This document shows positions 53,401 through 61,958 of a stretch of 64,000 bases of DNA, one piece after another. The stretch comes from Lichenicoccus roseus. Lineage in GTDB: Bacteria > Pseudomonadota > Alphaproteobacteria > Acetobacterales > Acetobacteraceae. Each line of letters opens with the position of its first letter. The stretch's first letter is position 1. Both the position numbers and the translations under genes were made by a program. The notes beneath the pieces are model-generated. The model was not told the DNA's origin, did no database searches, and saw nothing but the letters and a program-made list of their open reading frames with translations. Location: assembly GCF_005844085.1 (NCBI RefSeq), contig NZ_VCDI01000008.1:1-64000 (forward strand). Reading direction: 5' to 3'.

Positions 53401-53525
53401 ACGCGCGGAAACGCGACTTGCGGGAACAGCCCCACCGGAAGCGAGAGGGCGAAGAGCACGCCGGCTAGGGCGAGCGCTACCGCCAGGATGACGAGGGTGC
53501 GTCCATGACGCGCAATTAGGCTCAA
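50475..53525 (-). CDS. RND-superfamily efflux pump, inner-membrane component
   Basis: The 1016-residue protein has the RND layout: 12 helices and two large periplasmic loops. The fourth-helix region reads GLLIDDVIVMVEHIARR, with adjacent aspartates for proton relay, and a second-half match lies in MGMTMVVGISTEMAIFYVSEY. The heavy-metal (CzcA/CusA) methionine triad is not evident, and the fourth-helix motif is unlike the metal pumps, so a small-molecule or unassigned substrate is favoured. It overlaps the adaptor gene by four bases. Confidence 0.9.
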   Translation of the reverse strand: MSLIARHGRTLVILAVALALAGVLFALSLPVGLFPQVAFPRVVVDLDGGSRPADQTALLVTRPIEEAVRAVPGVQGLRSSSSFGSSQISIDFGWGRDMVASTLLVQAAITQAMPKLPPGTGYSVRRMDPTVFPIISFALLPPPATPGQPAAPAADSVALRDLATLQLVPLLSSISGLGRVLVQGGDTAEIQVQADIHRLAAYNLTLADLARAVGNSTVLQAVGQLQDRSKLFLAVADSSPTSAATIGALVVRADAGGVVRVRDMARVVPGVVPQWVRVTEDGNPAVLLNVYEQPDGNAVNVAHDVRQKLASVALPPGVRLVNWYDQSQLVTRSATSVRDAVLIGLILAGLVLLLFLRSWRITLIACATVVMTLAVTIIPLSLLGLSFNIMTLGGIAAAVGLLIDDVIVMVEHIARRARSRDDVLPAAREFLLPLTGSSLATLIVFIPLAFLSGVTGAFSKALSITMGSALLVSYGMTAVVVPLMARGLIDFSHFTDHSGEGGWLDRLHGSLLDRFSRRPLLLLPILVPLLAVGWFAYQRVPTGFMPKVDEGGFVLDYYTAAGTSLDETDREMAQVDAILRAMPELRTFSRRLGTGLGADLGESYHGDYFVRLKDGHARTTPAVMAYVVARIGAQLPGLKVDTAQPMEDLIGDLTGAPQPIEIRLYGQDTASLVPVAKTVADALGKIKGVVEVNDGVKLAGDTLDLRLDPVRVGLEGMTGAQVASQASDALAGTVATSLTLPTKVLGVRISVSGARTFRLDTLASLPIRAPDGHVFPLLRVASMTPTTGQPEISRDNLQPMIPVVGRIEGRGIGAVIGDINKTLAKTGLLPAGTRYTLGGLYAQQQIAFAGLLRVFCAALLAELLLLMFLYGGVLVPLAILLCSLLSTLAVLIALWLTGVELNVTALMGMTMVVGISTEMAIFYVSEYVHLAHGMPAAEAIRSASRNRLRPITMTVLAAILTLLPLSLAIGAGSAIQQPLAIAIIAGLLLQYPLVLLAMPVLLGLIAARPPAGTGRR

Positions 53526-54571
53526 GGCGCGGTCGCCTCGTGCAAGGCGTCACCGTTGTCAAGTTGACTGGCGCCGGTGCGCACGATCGGCTGCGACGCC
53601 ACAATTGGCCCGGTCACCAGGTCGGTGTCGCCGTCGAGAGCAAGCACCGCAACCTTTACCAGCACCGCCTTGCCGGCGTCGGCCTGGAACAGGTAGGCAC
53701 CGCCGCCGTCCTCCAGCACTGCTGCGTGCGGTACCAGCCATCCGGAGAGCGTGCCCACGGTGATCTCGGCGCGCATGTCACTGCCGGGCAGCACCTGTCC
53801 CGCAGTCGCCGCCAGGTCGACGTCCACCAAGCGCGAGCGCGGATTTAGAGCTGCATCAACCCGCAGCACCGAAGCCGGCCGGGCCGGCCCGCCACGCAGC
53901 GCTTGTACGATTGCCGCTTGGCCCGGATGCAGGTCGGCCAGCCGGTCCGGGTCCACGCCCACCGTGACTACGATGCCATCGTTGCGAGCCAACGTAGCCA
54001 GGGTCGCCCCTGCGGCGACACGGTCGCCCGCTGCCACGGGAACGGCGACCACGGTGCCGTCGAACGGTGCCGTCACCGTCCGTATCAGGCGATCAGCGCC
54101 CTCGCGACGCAACGCATCCACCGAGGCCTGGGCATCCGCGAGCGCCTTGGTGGCCTGGTCGAGCTGGTCGCGGGTGCCAAGGTGGCGCTCAAGCAGCAGG
54201 GCGGCATGCGCTCGCTCCTGCAGCGCCAGCGCCAGCTGCGTGCGGGCCTGTTCCCATCCCTGCCGGGCCAGGGCGGACGCCTCCCACTCCAGTATCGGCG
54301 CGCCCCGCTGCACTGCCTCGCCAGGTGCCCGTAGGATCTGGCGCACCCGGCCCTCTTGCAACAAGCTGAGAGTCTGCGTTGCATTGTTGGCGGGCACCGC
54401 CATGCCGTAGGCCTCGATGCGGTCGGGCAGGGTCCCGGACACCGGCTTGATCGTTGTCACCAGCACGCTCGGCGCCGGCTCCGCCTTGGTCACGGCTCCC
54501 ACCGCAAACGCTGCGAGGGGTGTCGTGGCGGACGCCAGCAGCAGGCAGGCATTCCGCAGTATTCGTCTCAT
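53522..54571 (-). CDS. RND efflux periplasmic adaptor (membrane fusion protein)
   Basis: The 349-residue protein has a signal peptide (AAFAVGAVTK), a barrel-sandwich/lipoyl domain (EGRVRQILRAPGEAVQRGAPILEW, IRTVTAPFDGTVVAVPVAAGDRV), a helical hairpin between the halves (WEQARTQLALALQERAHAALL) and a beta-barrel end. It bridges the pump and the outer-membrane channel. Overlaps both neighbours by four bases. Confidence 0.92.
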   Translation of the reverse strand: MRRILRNACLLLASATTPLAAFAVGAVTKAEPAPSVLVTTIKPVSGTLPDRIEAYGMAVPANNATQTLSLLQEGRVRQILRAPGEAVQRGAPILEWEASALARQGWEQARTQLALALQERAHAALLLERHLGTRDQLDQATKALADAQASVDALRREGADRLIRTVTAPFDGTVVAVPVAAGDRVAAGATLATLARNDGIVVTVGVDPDRLADLHPGQAAIVQALRGGPARPASVLRVDAALNPRSRLVDVDLAATAGQVLPGSDMRAEITVGTLSGWLVPHAAVLEDGGGAYLFQADAGKAVLVKVAVLALDGDTDLVTGPIVASQPIVRTGASQLDNGDALHEATAP

Positions 54572-55911
54572 GGTGCGCGTTCCGCGATCTGCGTGAGTGG
54601 CTCCGGGTCGTCGGCGGCCGTCAACGGCGGCAGGCCGGTGCCCGCCAGAGTCTCGATCGCGACCTGCTGCTCAAGCAGGCTCTGCTGCAGCACGATCAGC
54701 TCCGCCTGACGGGTGAAGCGGGCGACCTGCAGGTCGATGCGCGCCTGCGGGTCGATCAGCCCCGAGACGTCGGCGGCGTCCGCAGCGCGTGCCGCCGCCA
54801 GCACCGCCGGCAGCTGCGCTCGCGCGGTCGCGACCTGCTCCTGGAGCTGCGCCGTCTCGTCGAGGCGCGCCCGCACGTCGCCATCGGCGGCGGCGAGTCT
54901 CGCGGCATACTCGTCATGCAGCTGCTGCCTGGTGGCGCGGGCGGCGGCAATGCGACCCTGGCCGCGATCGAACACCGGCAGCTCCAGGCTGAGCTGCGGG
55001 CCGAAGGCGCGGACGTTGGTGTTGTCGCTGCCGCCGGTCGGCCCGAAGCTGACGTTCGGGAACTGGGTGATCAGCGCGCTGCGTATCTGCTCGTCTGCCG
55101 CCCGGTAGCCCCAGCGAAGCGCCACCAAGTCAGGCCGGCGATGCGGCAGCGCCGGCAACGCTGTGCGGATCGCGCCGGCGTCGAGCGGCGGCAGGTTGAT
55201 GCAATCGGCCAGCACCAGGAGCGCATCCGGACGTAGCCCAAGCAGGGCGGCCAGCCTGTGGCGTTGCTGCAGCAGCAGGCGCATGGCGTCGCGCGTGCGG
55301 GTCTGGGCGTCGGTGAGCGCCGCGAGATCGGGAGCGATGGTGGCATAGGTCGCGTCCCCGGCCGCCAGCGCCCGCCGCCGCTCGTCGAGGCGTCCGCCCA
55401 GCAGCTGGCGCAGCCCGTCCAGCAGCCGCAGGCCGCGCTGCTCCTCGATCAGCTGAACCATCAGCAGCCGGGCCTGCCCGGCGACCTGCCATTCCTGCCA
55501 CAGCAGGTCGGCCTCGACCTGATGCTTGCTGGCGCGGGCGGCGCGAACCGCGCTCGGCCGCATCAGCAGCGACCGCAGGTCGACGGTGAAGCCAGCGTTC
55601 CAAGCGGTGGTGGTGCCGGGCCCAGCCAGCGTGGGGGTGGCCGACAGGCTGGCCTGCGGGTTCGGCAGGATGCCCGCCTGCAGCAGTTGTGCCGCAGCCA
55701 CGCCGGTGCGATTGCGCGCTGCACGCAAATCGGGATTGTTCAGCACCGCCAGCCGGACCACGTCGGAGACCGTGAGCGCCGCCGGCAATGGGCGGTCGTG
55801 CACCAGCCCGCCTAGGTCCGGCGAGAGCGCCGCCTGTTGCGGCAAAGGTAGGGCGGCGTAGTGTGCGCAGCCGCCCAGCGATGCTGCCAGGAGCAGCCCA
55901 GCCGGCTTCAT
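54568..55911 (-). CDS. TolC-family outer-membrane efflux lipoprotein
   Basis: From the ATG at 55911 a lipobox (SLGGCAHY) starts the mature protein. Two outer-membrane efflux repeats follow (VVRLAVLNNPDLRAARNRTGVAAAQLLQAGILPNP and the second half with LSLELPVFDRGQGRIAAARA), rich in alanine, leucine and arginine as in the TolC helical tunnel. It completes the tripartite pump. Confidence 0.9.
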   Translation of the reverse strand: MKPAGLLLAASLGGCAHYAALPLPQQAALSPDLGGLVHDRPLPAALTVSDVVRLAVLNNPDLRAARNRTGVAAAQLLQAGILPNPQASLSATPTLAGPGTTTAWNAGFTVDLRSLLMRPSAVRAARASKHQVEADLLWQEWQVAGQARLLMVQLIEEQRGLRLLDGLRQLLGGRLDERRRALAAGDATYATIAPDLAALTDAQTRTRDAMRLLLQQRHRLAALLGLRPDALLVLADCINLPPLDAGAIRTALPALPHRRPDLVALRWGYRAADEQIRSALITQFPNVSFGPTGGSDNTNVRAFGPQLSLELPVFDRGQGRIAAARATRQQLHDEYAARLAAADGDVRARLDETAQLQEQVATARAQLPAVLAAARAADAADVSGLIDPQARIDLQVARFTRQAELIVLQQSLLEQQVAIETLAGTGLPPLTAADDPEPLTQIAERAP

Positions 55912-55930
55912 CGACAGCCGCACGATCGTA

Positions 55931-56959
55931 TCAGTGCATGTCGACAACGAGCACACCGAAGCTTCCGGGCACCAGCTTCGGCTTCTGCCCCTTGGCGCGC
56001 ACGGTGTCGCCATACGGCAGGTAGAGGCGCTCAGTGGCAGGATCGTAGGCCCCAGTGCGCGCACCCGCTCGCGTCGCCAGCGTCCGCACCACGTGCGGGG
56101 TCGGCGCAAGGGCGACCTCAACCAGGGTGCCGTTGCCACCACTTGGGATGAACATCCGATCGCGCGGCGGATCCGCGATCACCGCATCCGGATGTCGCCC
56201 GATGGCGAAGCTGGCGCGCTCCGTGCCGTCGGCGCTAAGCACCTTGGCCACCCCATTGCCGCAGGCGGAGACCAGCAGGTGGCGCGCCCGGCTGTAGGCC
56301 AGCCCGGTCGGCCCCTCGCAACCGGCAAGCGGAAGGCGCGCGGTCACCGTGCCGGAAGCCAGCGAGATCACCGCAATCTGGTTGCGGTCCTCGACATTGA
56401 TGAACAGCCGCCCTGCACCGTCCAGCGCCGCTGCCTCCAGCTTGCCGCCGACGGGGATGTGTCCACTCACATGCGGCCTGGGCGCCATGACGTCGATCCG
56501 GGTGACGCCGCCGTCGCCACCGTCCATGACCAGAACCTGGCCGGACGCTACATCGAAGGTCGCGGCGTCCGGCCTGATCCCGGTCCTGAAGCTCGCCAGC
56601 AGCGCACCGCTGGTGCCATCGACGAGGCTGGCTGTGTCGGTGTCACCGTTGGTAAACAGCACGCGGTTGCCGGGCAGCGGCAGCACCTCGTGCACATGCC
56701 GTCCCGGCGCCAGTCGCGGTCCCGGCTGGTTGTCAACCAGTGTCACGGTCTGCACCCCGTCCATCCTGGCGACGAGCAGCCGCCCCGAGCTGGCATCGAC
56801 GGCGGCATAGTCCCAACCGCCCGCCTGATCTGAGCCATGCAGGTCGGCCACCACCCGGAGCACCGAAGCATATGGAAACGCAGCATGGGTCGCAGTAGCC
56901 AGTGTCGGCGCCGTCAGAACCATCAGCAAGCTCGACAAGGTTCGCTTGATCATCTGCAT
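55931..56959 (-). CDS. Exported YncE-like beta-propeller protein
   Basis: The ATG at 56959 has AAGGA upstream and starts a signal peptide (cleavage near THAAFP). The mature part is made of repeats of about 40-45 residues (DASSGRLLVARM, DVASGQVLVMDGG, DGAGRLFINVEDRN, DPATERLYLPYGDTV), a seven-blade propeller of the YncE/cytochrome cd1 type. No haem site is seen. It is the first gene of the RND operon, and the two-component genes are read away from it. A substrate-binding role is possible but unproved. Confidence 0.8.
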   Translation of the reverse strand: MQMIKRTLSSLLMVLTAPTLATATHAAFPYASVLRVVADLHGSDQAGGWDYAAVDASSGRLLVARMDGVQTVTLVDNQPGPRLAPGRHVHEVLPLPGNRVLFTNGDTDTASLVDGTSGALLASFRTGIRPDAATFDVASGQVLVMDGGDGGVTRIDVMAPRPHVSGHIPVGGKLEAAALDGAGRLFINVEDRNQIAVISLASGTVTARLPLAGCEGPTGLAYSRARHLLVSACGNGVAKVLSADGTERASFAIGRHPDAVIADPPRDRMFIPSGGNGTLVEVALAPTPHVVRTLATRAGARTGAYDPATERLYLPYGDTVRAKGQKPKLVPGSFGVLVVDMH

Positions 56960-57070
56960 GTCCCATTCCTTAGCCATAACAGGCTGGACGGGCGCAGCTT
57001 GTCGGACCATGACGCGAAGCTTGTGGATCGACAACTTGACGGCGCGCGGAACTCCGGCGCGAAGGAAACT
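56960..57070. promoter_or_regulatory. Divergent promoter region of the RND operon and its two-component system
   Basis: The 111-base gap separates the propeller-RND operon from the response regulator. AGCTTGT occurs twice as a direct repeat, at 56996-57002 and 57018-57024, a 22-base period (about two helical turns) as used by OmpR-type regulators. This is a candidate site only. Confidence 0.4.
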
Positions 57071-57751
57071 ATGCGCCTGCTCCTAATTGAGGACGATGCC
57101 GAGACCGCCGCCTTCATCGACGAGGCGCTGCGTGGCCAGGCGCACGAGCTGCAGCTCGCCGTCGATGGCCGGGACGGGCTGATTTGCGCGGTGGGCGGCG
57201 GCTGGGAAGTGATCATCGTCGATCGCATGCTGCCGGCGCTGGACGGCCTGTCCATCGTGCGGACCCTGCGCGCCACAGGCAGCCAGGTGCCGGTGCTGTT
57301 TCTCACCACGCTGGACGGGATCGACGACCGCGTCGAGGGATTGAATGCCGGTGCCGACGATTACCTCGTCAAGCCGTTCGCAATGGCAGAGCTGATCGCA
57401 CGCATCGCGGCGCTTGGGCGACGCCGAGAGCGCACCAGCACCGTCACACATTTGCGTGTTGCCGACCTGGAAATGGACCTGCTGGACCGGTCGGTGCGAC
57501 GCGCGGCAGAGCCGGTCATGCTGCAGCCGCGCGAGTTCCGCCTGCTCGAACACCTGATGCGTCACGAAGGCGAGGTGCTGACGCGGACGATGCTGCTGGA
57601 GCGGGTCTGGGATTTCCATTTTGACCCCAACACGAACATTGTTGAAAGTCATGTCAGCCGGCTGCGTGACAAGCTTGGCCGACATCGTCCGGAGTTGATT
57701 CACACCGTGCGTGGATCCGGCTACATGTTGCGAGCACCGGATCGTGTCTGA
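57071..57751 (+). CDS. OmpR-family response regulator
   Basis: The 226-residue protein has a receiver domain with acidic pair EDD (8-10), phospho-acceptor D51 in VDRMLP and the lysine in DDYLVKPF. A winged-helix DNA-binding domain follows (LQPREFRLLEHLMRHEGEVLTRTMLLERVW, ending RGSGYMLR). The ATG at 57071 is the natural start. It overlaps the kinase gene by eight bases. Confidence 0.94.
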   Translation: MRLLLIEDDAETAAFIDEALRGQAHELQLAVDGRDGLICAVGGGWEVIIVDRMLPALDGLSIVRTLRATGSQVPVLFLTTLDGIDDRVEGLNAGADDYLVKPFAMAELIARIAALGRRRERTSTVTHLRVADLEMDLLDRSVRRAAEPVMLQPREFRLLEHLMRHEGEVLTRTMLLERVWDFHFDPNTNIVESHVSRLRDKLGRHRPELIHTVRGSGYMLRAPDRV

Positions 57752-59129
57752 CACCACCGCCGAGGCGGTCGCGGGCCGCGGCCGGGCACGACGGCTGATC
57801 GGTAGCTCGTTGTTCCGGCTGATGCTGCTCTATGCCGGATTGTTCAGCCTGTCGGTGATGGTGCTGTTCGTCGTCATCGGCATCACCACCGATGGCTTCA
57901 TGACGCGCCAGATCGACGCGACCGTCGCCAACGAAGTCGCCGAGGTACGCGCCGATGCCGGTGGAGACGATCCGGTCCGTCTGCGGGATGTTGTGCACGG
58001 GCTGGTCCAGACCTCGCCCGGCTTCTACTACCTGCTTCAGGATCGCACCGGACACGTGCTGGCGGGCAACATGAGCGCGATCCATCCGACGCCCGGGCAG
58101 CGCAGCCTCGAGCGATCACATCGCCAATATGCCAGCGCGCGCGACGCACCGCTTCTCGGCGATGGCGTCATCCTGCCAGACGGCAGCTACCTGTTCGTCG
58201 GCAGCAGTGCTGGGGCCCGGCGGGAGATGCGGCTCTCTCTGCTGCGCGCCTTCGCCTGGAGCCTCGGCATCATCGTAATGCTGGGCTTGGGTGGAGGATT
58301 GCTAATGAGCATGCTCGTGCTGCGCCGGATCGAGGCGATCAGCCGGGCGATCCGCACGATCATGGGCGGCAACCTCTCGCAGCGCATACCGGTCGGTGGA
58401 TCCGACGACGAGTTCGACCATCTTTCCGACGGACTGAACAGGATGCTGGACCGGATCGAGACCCTGGTCGGCAGCATGCGGCAGATCTCGAATGATATCG
58501 CGCACGACTTACGTACGCCGCTGACCCGGCTAAGGCAGCGGCTGGAACTCGCGCATCGGGATGCAACAGGCGCTTTGGCTGAGCAGCTAGACGCGGCCCT
58601 CACTTATCTCGACGGCATTCTGGCCACCTTCACTTCGCTGTTGCGCATCTCACAGATCGAAGCCCGCATCCGGGAGGAGGACTTTACCGACGTGGCATTG
58701 ACACCCCTAGTGCAGACCCTCATCGAGGCATACGGGCCCACAGCTGAAGCACAGCAGCAGACGCTGACCGCCGATCTACGTGACGACCTAATGGTGCGCG
58801 GCGATAGCCATCTTCTGACCCAGCTTCTGGCAAACCTGGTCGAGAACGCACTTCGCCACACGCCGGTCGGAAGCCACGTCAGCATCGGCGGCACACGCTG
58901 CACCGGGGGTATTGTCGTGACCGTTGCCGATGACGGTCCTGGAATACCGGCTGACCAGCACGATTTCGTGCTTGGGCGCTTCGCCCGGCTCGATGCTAGC
59001 CGAAGCACGCCCGGCAGCGGGCTCGGCCTTAGTCTTGTTAAGGCGGTTGCCGGACTGCACGGTGCGAGCCTGGAGCTGATGGACAATCAACCTGGCTTGT
59101 TGTGTCAGTTGCTGTTTCGCAAGCCATGA
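57744..59129 (+). CDS. Sensor histidine kinase
   Basis: From the GTG at 57744 the 461-residue protein has a first membrane helix (FRLMLLYAGLFSLSVMVLFVVIGI), a periplasmic domain of about 125 residues and a second helix (LGIIVMLGLGGGLLMSMLVL). It then has a HAMP segment, the phospho-acceptor HDLRTPLTRLRQRL, the N box NLVENALRHTP and the G boxes DDGPGIP and GSGLGLSLVK. The periplasmic part is not a recognised metal-binding type. It is the partner of the preceding regulator and probably controls the divergent pump. Confidence 0.93.
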   Translation: MSDTTAEAVAGRGRARRLIGSSLFRLMLLYAGLFSLSVMVLFVVIGITTDGFMTRQIDATVANEVAEVRADAGGDDPVRLRDVVHGLVQTSPGFYYLLQDRTGHVLAGNMSAIHPTPGQRSLERSHRQYASARDAPLLGDGVILPDGSYLFVGSSAGARREMRLSLLRAFAWSLGIIVMLGLGGGLLMSMLVLRRIEAISRAIRTIMGGNLSQRIPVGGSDDEFDHLSDGLNRMLDRIETLVGSMRQISNDIAHDLRTPLTRLRQRLELAHRDATGALAEQLDAALTYLDGILATFTSLLRISQIEARIREEDFTDVALTPLVQTLIEAYGPTAEAQQQTLTADLRDDLMVRGDSHLLTQLLANLVENALRHTPVGSHVSIGGTRCTGGIVVTVADDGPGIPADQHDFVLGRFARLDASRSTPGSGLGLSLVKAVAGLHGASLELMDNQPGLLCQLLFRKP

Positions 59130-60192
59130 CTTTTAGTAGCAGCCTTTTGCTGCGGGTATCGGCGACAAAGACGCTTTGAAGATGTGGCCCAATACAATTT
59201 TCTTGTCCTTGACGGAAAAGACGGCTCGTTGACTTACGACACGTTCAAGACGGGGAGCGACCATCTTGCCTCAGAACATGTCCGCGCAAAACTTACGCTG
59301 GCGTTGAAAATAGAGTTGTGGTGCATCGACCACACGGTCAAGGCAATATGATTCCGCGGTAGAACCGTTGGTCTTGCCTGTCGGTGTATTTGCCATTTGG
59401 GGCTGTCAATATCCACCGCGCACCTGTCCCCATTGGAGGAAAGCGACTACTTGCTGGCCCTCTTTTCGAAAAAGCATGCTTGAATTACGCGGTGTCAGTT
59501 TGATCAATCATGCAACCTTAGGCTGGGATTTGACAAGTCAAAGCTCCCGCTCCGGAGCTTGTCGATGCCGATATGCCGGATCTACATTTTTGATCCTCTG
59601 GGAAAGTTCGATGAAACCGCATCACAAGAATGTTGCGACGACGAGCCGCCCTTGCTTTGGGGGGCAAGCTTCGGGTGGAAGGAAAGCTCGTCGTGGTCTG
59701 GTAGTTACCTGCGAAGATCATGCGAGCGGGGTCCGGGTGAGCAAGCATCAGCTCTGAAACTAGAAGGTAGGTTTTGTCATCTCCGTAAGCTGTTGCCACT
59801 GGGCCGTGCCCGCTCCAAACCGTAGCGCCGCCTGCCTTCGTGCTAGCTCGCCCCAGATAGCTGTTGCTAATCTATTCCGAAGACGCATTGACAGTGCTTG
59901 TGCCATCTATACCGGCCTCAACACTCACAAGGATCTAGATCCAGGAGCTCATCACCGTTTGACCCCATCAGTCTGAAATGGCTAGAAATGCTGTAGCCGG
60001 AGCGCCACCTTACGGACAGATCATCAACATGGCCATGCAAACTCGTCATCCCGGTCCATGCTGGCGCCCCGACTTCGGGTGGCCTGTAACAAATATTGCA
60101 AAAGAGTCTTTTGTGTTCGTATCAAAGATACTGCAATGCTCGGGTTCCAATAGTATAGATATTTGAAGTGTATACCTTCTTGAGTAGCTAGT
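59130..60192. other. 1.06-kb stretch without a confident gene
   Basis: No gene is supported. From about 59169 to 59351 (+) a frame of 60 codons (RRFEDVAQYNFLVLDGKDGSL...) reads like a protein tail, possibly of a metallophosphoesterase or other enzyme, but it has no sensible start. Other short frames on both strands show no known motif. The stretch is A/T-richer toward 60150 and may be decayed mobile DNA. Confidence 0.4.
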
Positions 60193-60756
60193 TTAACGTC
60201 CGTGGATCGGCTTGTCGCTCATGAGTCCGGCTAGCCTCTGTTTAGCGCGGTAGATCCGCATTTCCACCGCTTTAACTGAGATGCCGAGCTGCTTGGCGGC
60301 GTCCAGGTGGCTCTTACCGCTGAATGTCGTCAGAAGAAGCGCTTCCTTGTAAGCCGGCGGCAGCGCCGCGACTTCACGTTCAAGCCGAGCCAAGCGCTCG
60401 GTGTTCGGATCGGCGGTTGCAGCGGCCTGAGCCGATGCTGCTTCGGCAGGCTGTTCCCGTTCGAACCTGGTGAGGAAGAGCCGCCGGACCAGACCACGAC
60501 GTCCGAAGTCGCGGCACTTGTTGAGGGTGATCCTTTGCAGCCAGGCGGCAAAGGACCGGCGCTCGTCATAGCGCTGCAATCCCATCCAGGCGGCGACGAA
60601 TGCATCCTGGAGGACATCGGAGGCATCGTCCGCATTGCCGACGTAGCGGCGGCAGAACCGGTAAAGCGGCTCCTTATACCGCCGGACGAGAACTTCAAAT
60701 GCTTGTCTGTCTCCGGTCCTAGCCAGTGCGGCTAGTGCCTCGTCACTATCTTTCAC
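60193..60756 (-). CDS. ECF sigma factor, CnrH-like
   Basis: The 187-residue protein has sigma region 2 (FEVLVRRYKEPLYRFCRRYVGNADDASDVLQDAFVAAW) and region 4 (LPPAYKEALLLTTFSGKSHLDAAKQLGISVKAVEMRIYRAKQRL). It is the last gene of a three-gene set in the order antisigma, sensor, sigma, which is the order of cnrYXH. It overlaps the sensor gene by four bases. It probably directs polymerase to its own and perhaps the copCD promoters. Confidence 0.92.
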   Translation of the reverse strand: MKDSDEALAALARTGDRQAFEVLVRRYKEPLYRFCRRYVGNADDASDVLQDAFVAAWMGLQRYDERRSFAAWLQRITLNKCRDFGRRGLVRRLFLTRFEREQPAEAASAQAAATADPNTERLARLEREVAALPPAYKEALLLTTFSGKSHLDAAKQLGISVKAVEMRIYRAKQRLAGLMSDKPIHGR

Positions 60757-61196
60757 GAGGTAGGCGATGTGAGCGCCCTGGCCACCAGGACATCGAACTG
60801 GTGTGCTTGCTCGGGCGTCATGACCGCGCGCATCGCGAAGACGTGGCGAATGGTGTCCTCCTGCAGGGCGCCCATCGCAGCGTGGAAGCGGCTCACCGCT
60901 TCCTGCGCCTTCCGTCCGTAGGCGTGCTGCGCGCCAATCGCTTCGGCCAGATCAGCATTGGCGGACTGCATCTCGACCTGCCGCGCCTTGCGTAGAACAG
61001 CGAAGTGCGTTTCCAGGACGGCCAGCTGGCGATCCTGATCAGCGGTCAGGTGGATCTGGCGGTGGACGATGACGTCCAGTCCGGCCGGAGCCTGTACCTG
61101 GTGCAGGCCGAGGTGGACGCCAACCCATCCTCCCAAGCCGGCTGCCATCGCGGTCAGCACGATGATGACAAAGCTGATGCGGCCCAGTCGATTCAA
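60753..61196 (-). CDS. Periplasmic metal sensor, CnrX-like
   Basis: A TTG at 61196 overlaps the upstream stop (TTGA) and gives 147 residues with one membrane helix (about 8-28) and a four-helix hooked-hairpin domain. The region LQEDTIRHVFAMRAVMTPEQ aligns with the CnrX segment containing the metal-binding His-x3-Met pair (here H118 and M122). Of the first CnrX histidine pair one is replaced by aspartate (D41) and one is kept (H45). So a nickel/cobalt or other divalent-metal sensor is likely, with an altered site. Confidence 0.78.
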   Translation of the reverse strand: MNRLGRISFVIIVLTAMAAGLGGWVGVHLGLHQVQAPAGLDVIVHRQIHLTADQDRQLAVLETHFAVLRKARQVEMQSANADLAEAIGAQHAYGRKAQEAVSRFHAAMGALQEDTIRHVFAMRAVMTPEQAHQFDVLVARALTSPTS

Positions 61197-61477
61197 AATT
61201 GGAAGCCTAGCAGGGTAGAGGGAGCGAGCCCGGCGGCTTCCGAGGAGATCTGGACCAGCGACGAAGTGGACGGCCGCGCCCGCGCGAGCGCCACTCCGAT
61301 CGTTGTGCTGGCCCCCAGAGCGACAACCAGCGCCAGGGTCTGGAGACGCATAGTAAGCACCTCGACGCGATGCGAATGCTGCAGCACCTCGATCCTGCAC
61401 CAGATTGCCTCTTCCAGACCTGGAGGCGGCACGTCGCCCACGCAACCGGTGAGCTCCGCCAAGTCATGTTCCAGCAT
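61193..61477 (-). CDS. Antisigma factor, CnrY-like
   Basis: The ATG at 61477 has GGGAGGAG at good spacing and gives 94 residues: a cytoplasmic N-terminal helix region (EHDLAELTGCVGDVPPPGLEEAIWCRIEVLQHS), one membrane helix (LQTLALVVALGASTTIGVAL) and a short periplasmic tail. Size, topology and place before the CnrX-like gene match CnrY, the antisigma that holds CnrH. Sequence identity is too low to assign by motif alone. Confidence 0.65.
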   Translation of the reverse strand: MLEHDLAELTGCVGDVPPPGLEEAIWCRIEVLQHSHRVEVLTMRLQTLALVVALGASTTIGVALARARPSTSSLVQISSEAAGLAPSTLLGFQF

Positions 61478-61586
61478 GATCGTACTCCTCCCGCCCATCA
61501 CATACGCATCACGGTCGTCCTTCCCTCGCGAGGGTTCTGGCAACTCGCTGCGTAGTGGTTATGCAACCCGTCGGGAAGAGCTACCC
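61478..61586. promoter_or_regulatory. Divergent promoter region with a 12-bp palindrome
   Basis: The 109-base gap between the antisigma gene and copC contains CCCTCGCGAGGG (61523-61534), a perfect palindrome near its middle. On the minus strand GAACCC followed about 18 bases later by CCGTGATG could be an ECF-type promoter. These are candidates by eye only. Confidence 0.45.
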
Positions 61587-61958
61587 TTGTCTAAAATCCA
61601 TCGCTCCCATCGCCATCTGCTCACCATTTGCGCATTCCTTGCGGGACTTATCCTGGCACCGGCGGCTGAGGCTCATGCTCACCTAATGGTCAGCCATCCG
61701 GTGGCGGATGCCACCGGTGGTCCTCCGGGAGACATCGAGCTCCGGTTCAGCGAGGCACCTCTAGCGATGTTGTCCAGCATAGAGCTGCGGACGGCAACGG
61801 GTGAAGACATCCCGGTCTCGTCCAAGGACATGGGTAAGAACATGCTTGTCGTCGTCCCGCAGCGCCCGCTCAAGAGCGGCAGCTACACGGTGAAGTGGCA
61901 CGTCGTGACGGCCGATACGCACCGCACCCAAGGGACGTTCGCGTTTATAGTTCGATGA
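61587..61958 (+). CDS. copC: CopC-like periplasmic copper-binding protein
   Basis: A TTG start at 61587 after GGAAGAG gives 124 residues with a signal peptide ending AEAHAHL, so the mature protein starts with the copper-binding histidine. The domain has PPGDIELRFSEAP and ends with VKWHVVTADTHRTQGTFAFIV, the second copper site. It binds copper in the periplasm. The copD ATG overlaps the stop (ATGA). Confidence 0.9.
   Translation: MSKIHRSHRHLLTICAFLAGLILAPAAEAHAHLMVSHPVADATGGPPGDIELRFSEAPLAMLSSIELRTATGEDIPVSSKDMGKNMLVVVPQRPLKSGSYTVKWHVVTADTHRTQGTFAFIVR

Noticed and set aside
52002-53468. A 488-codon open frame on the plus strand
   Set aside because: Antisense to the RND pump gene; the residue make-up (His, Arg, Gln, Ala-rich) is typical of shadow frames.
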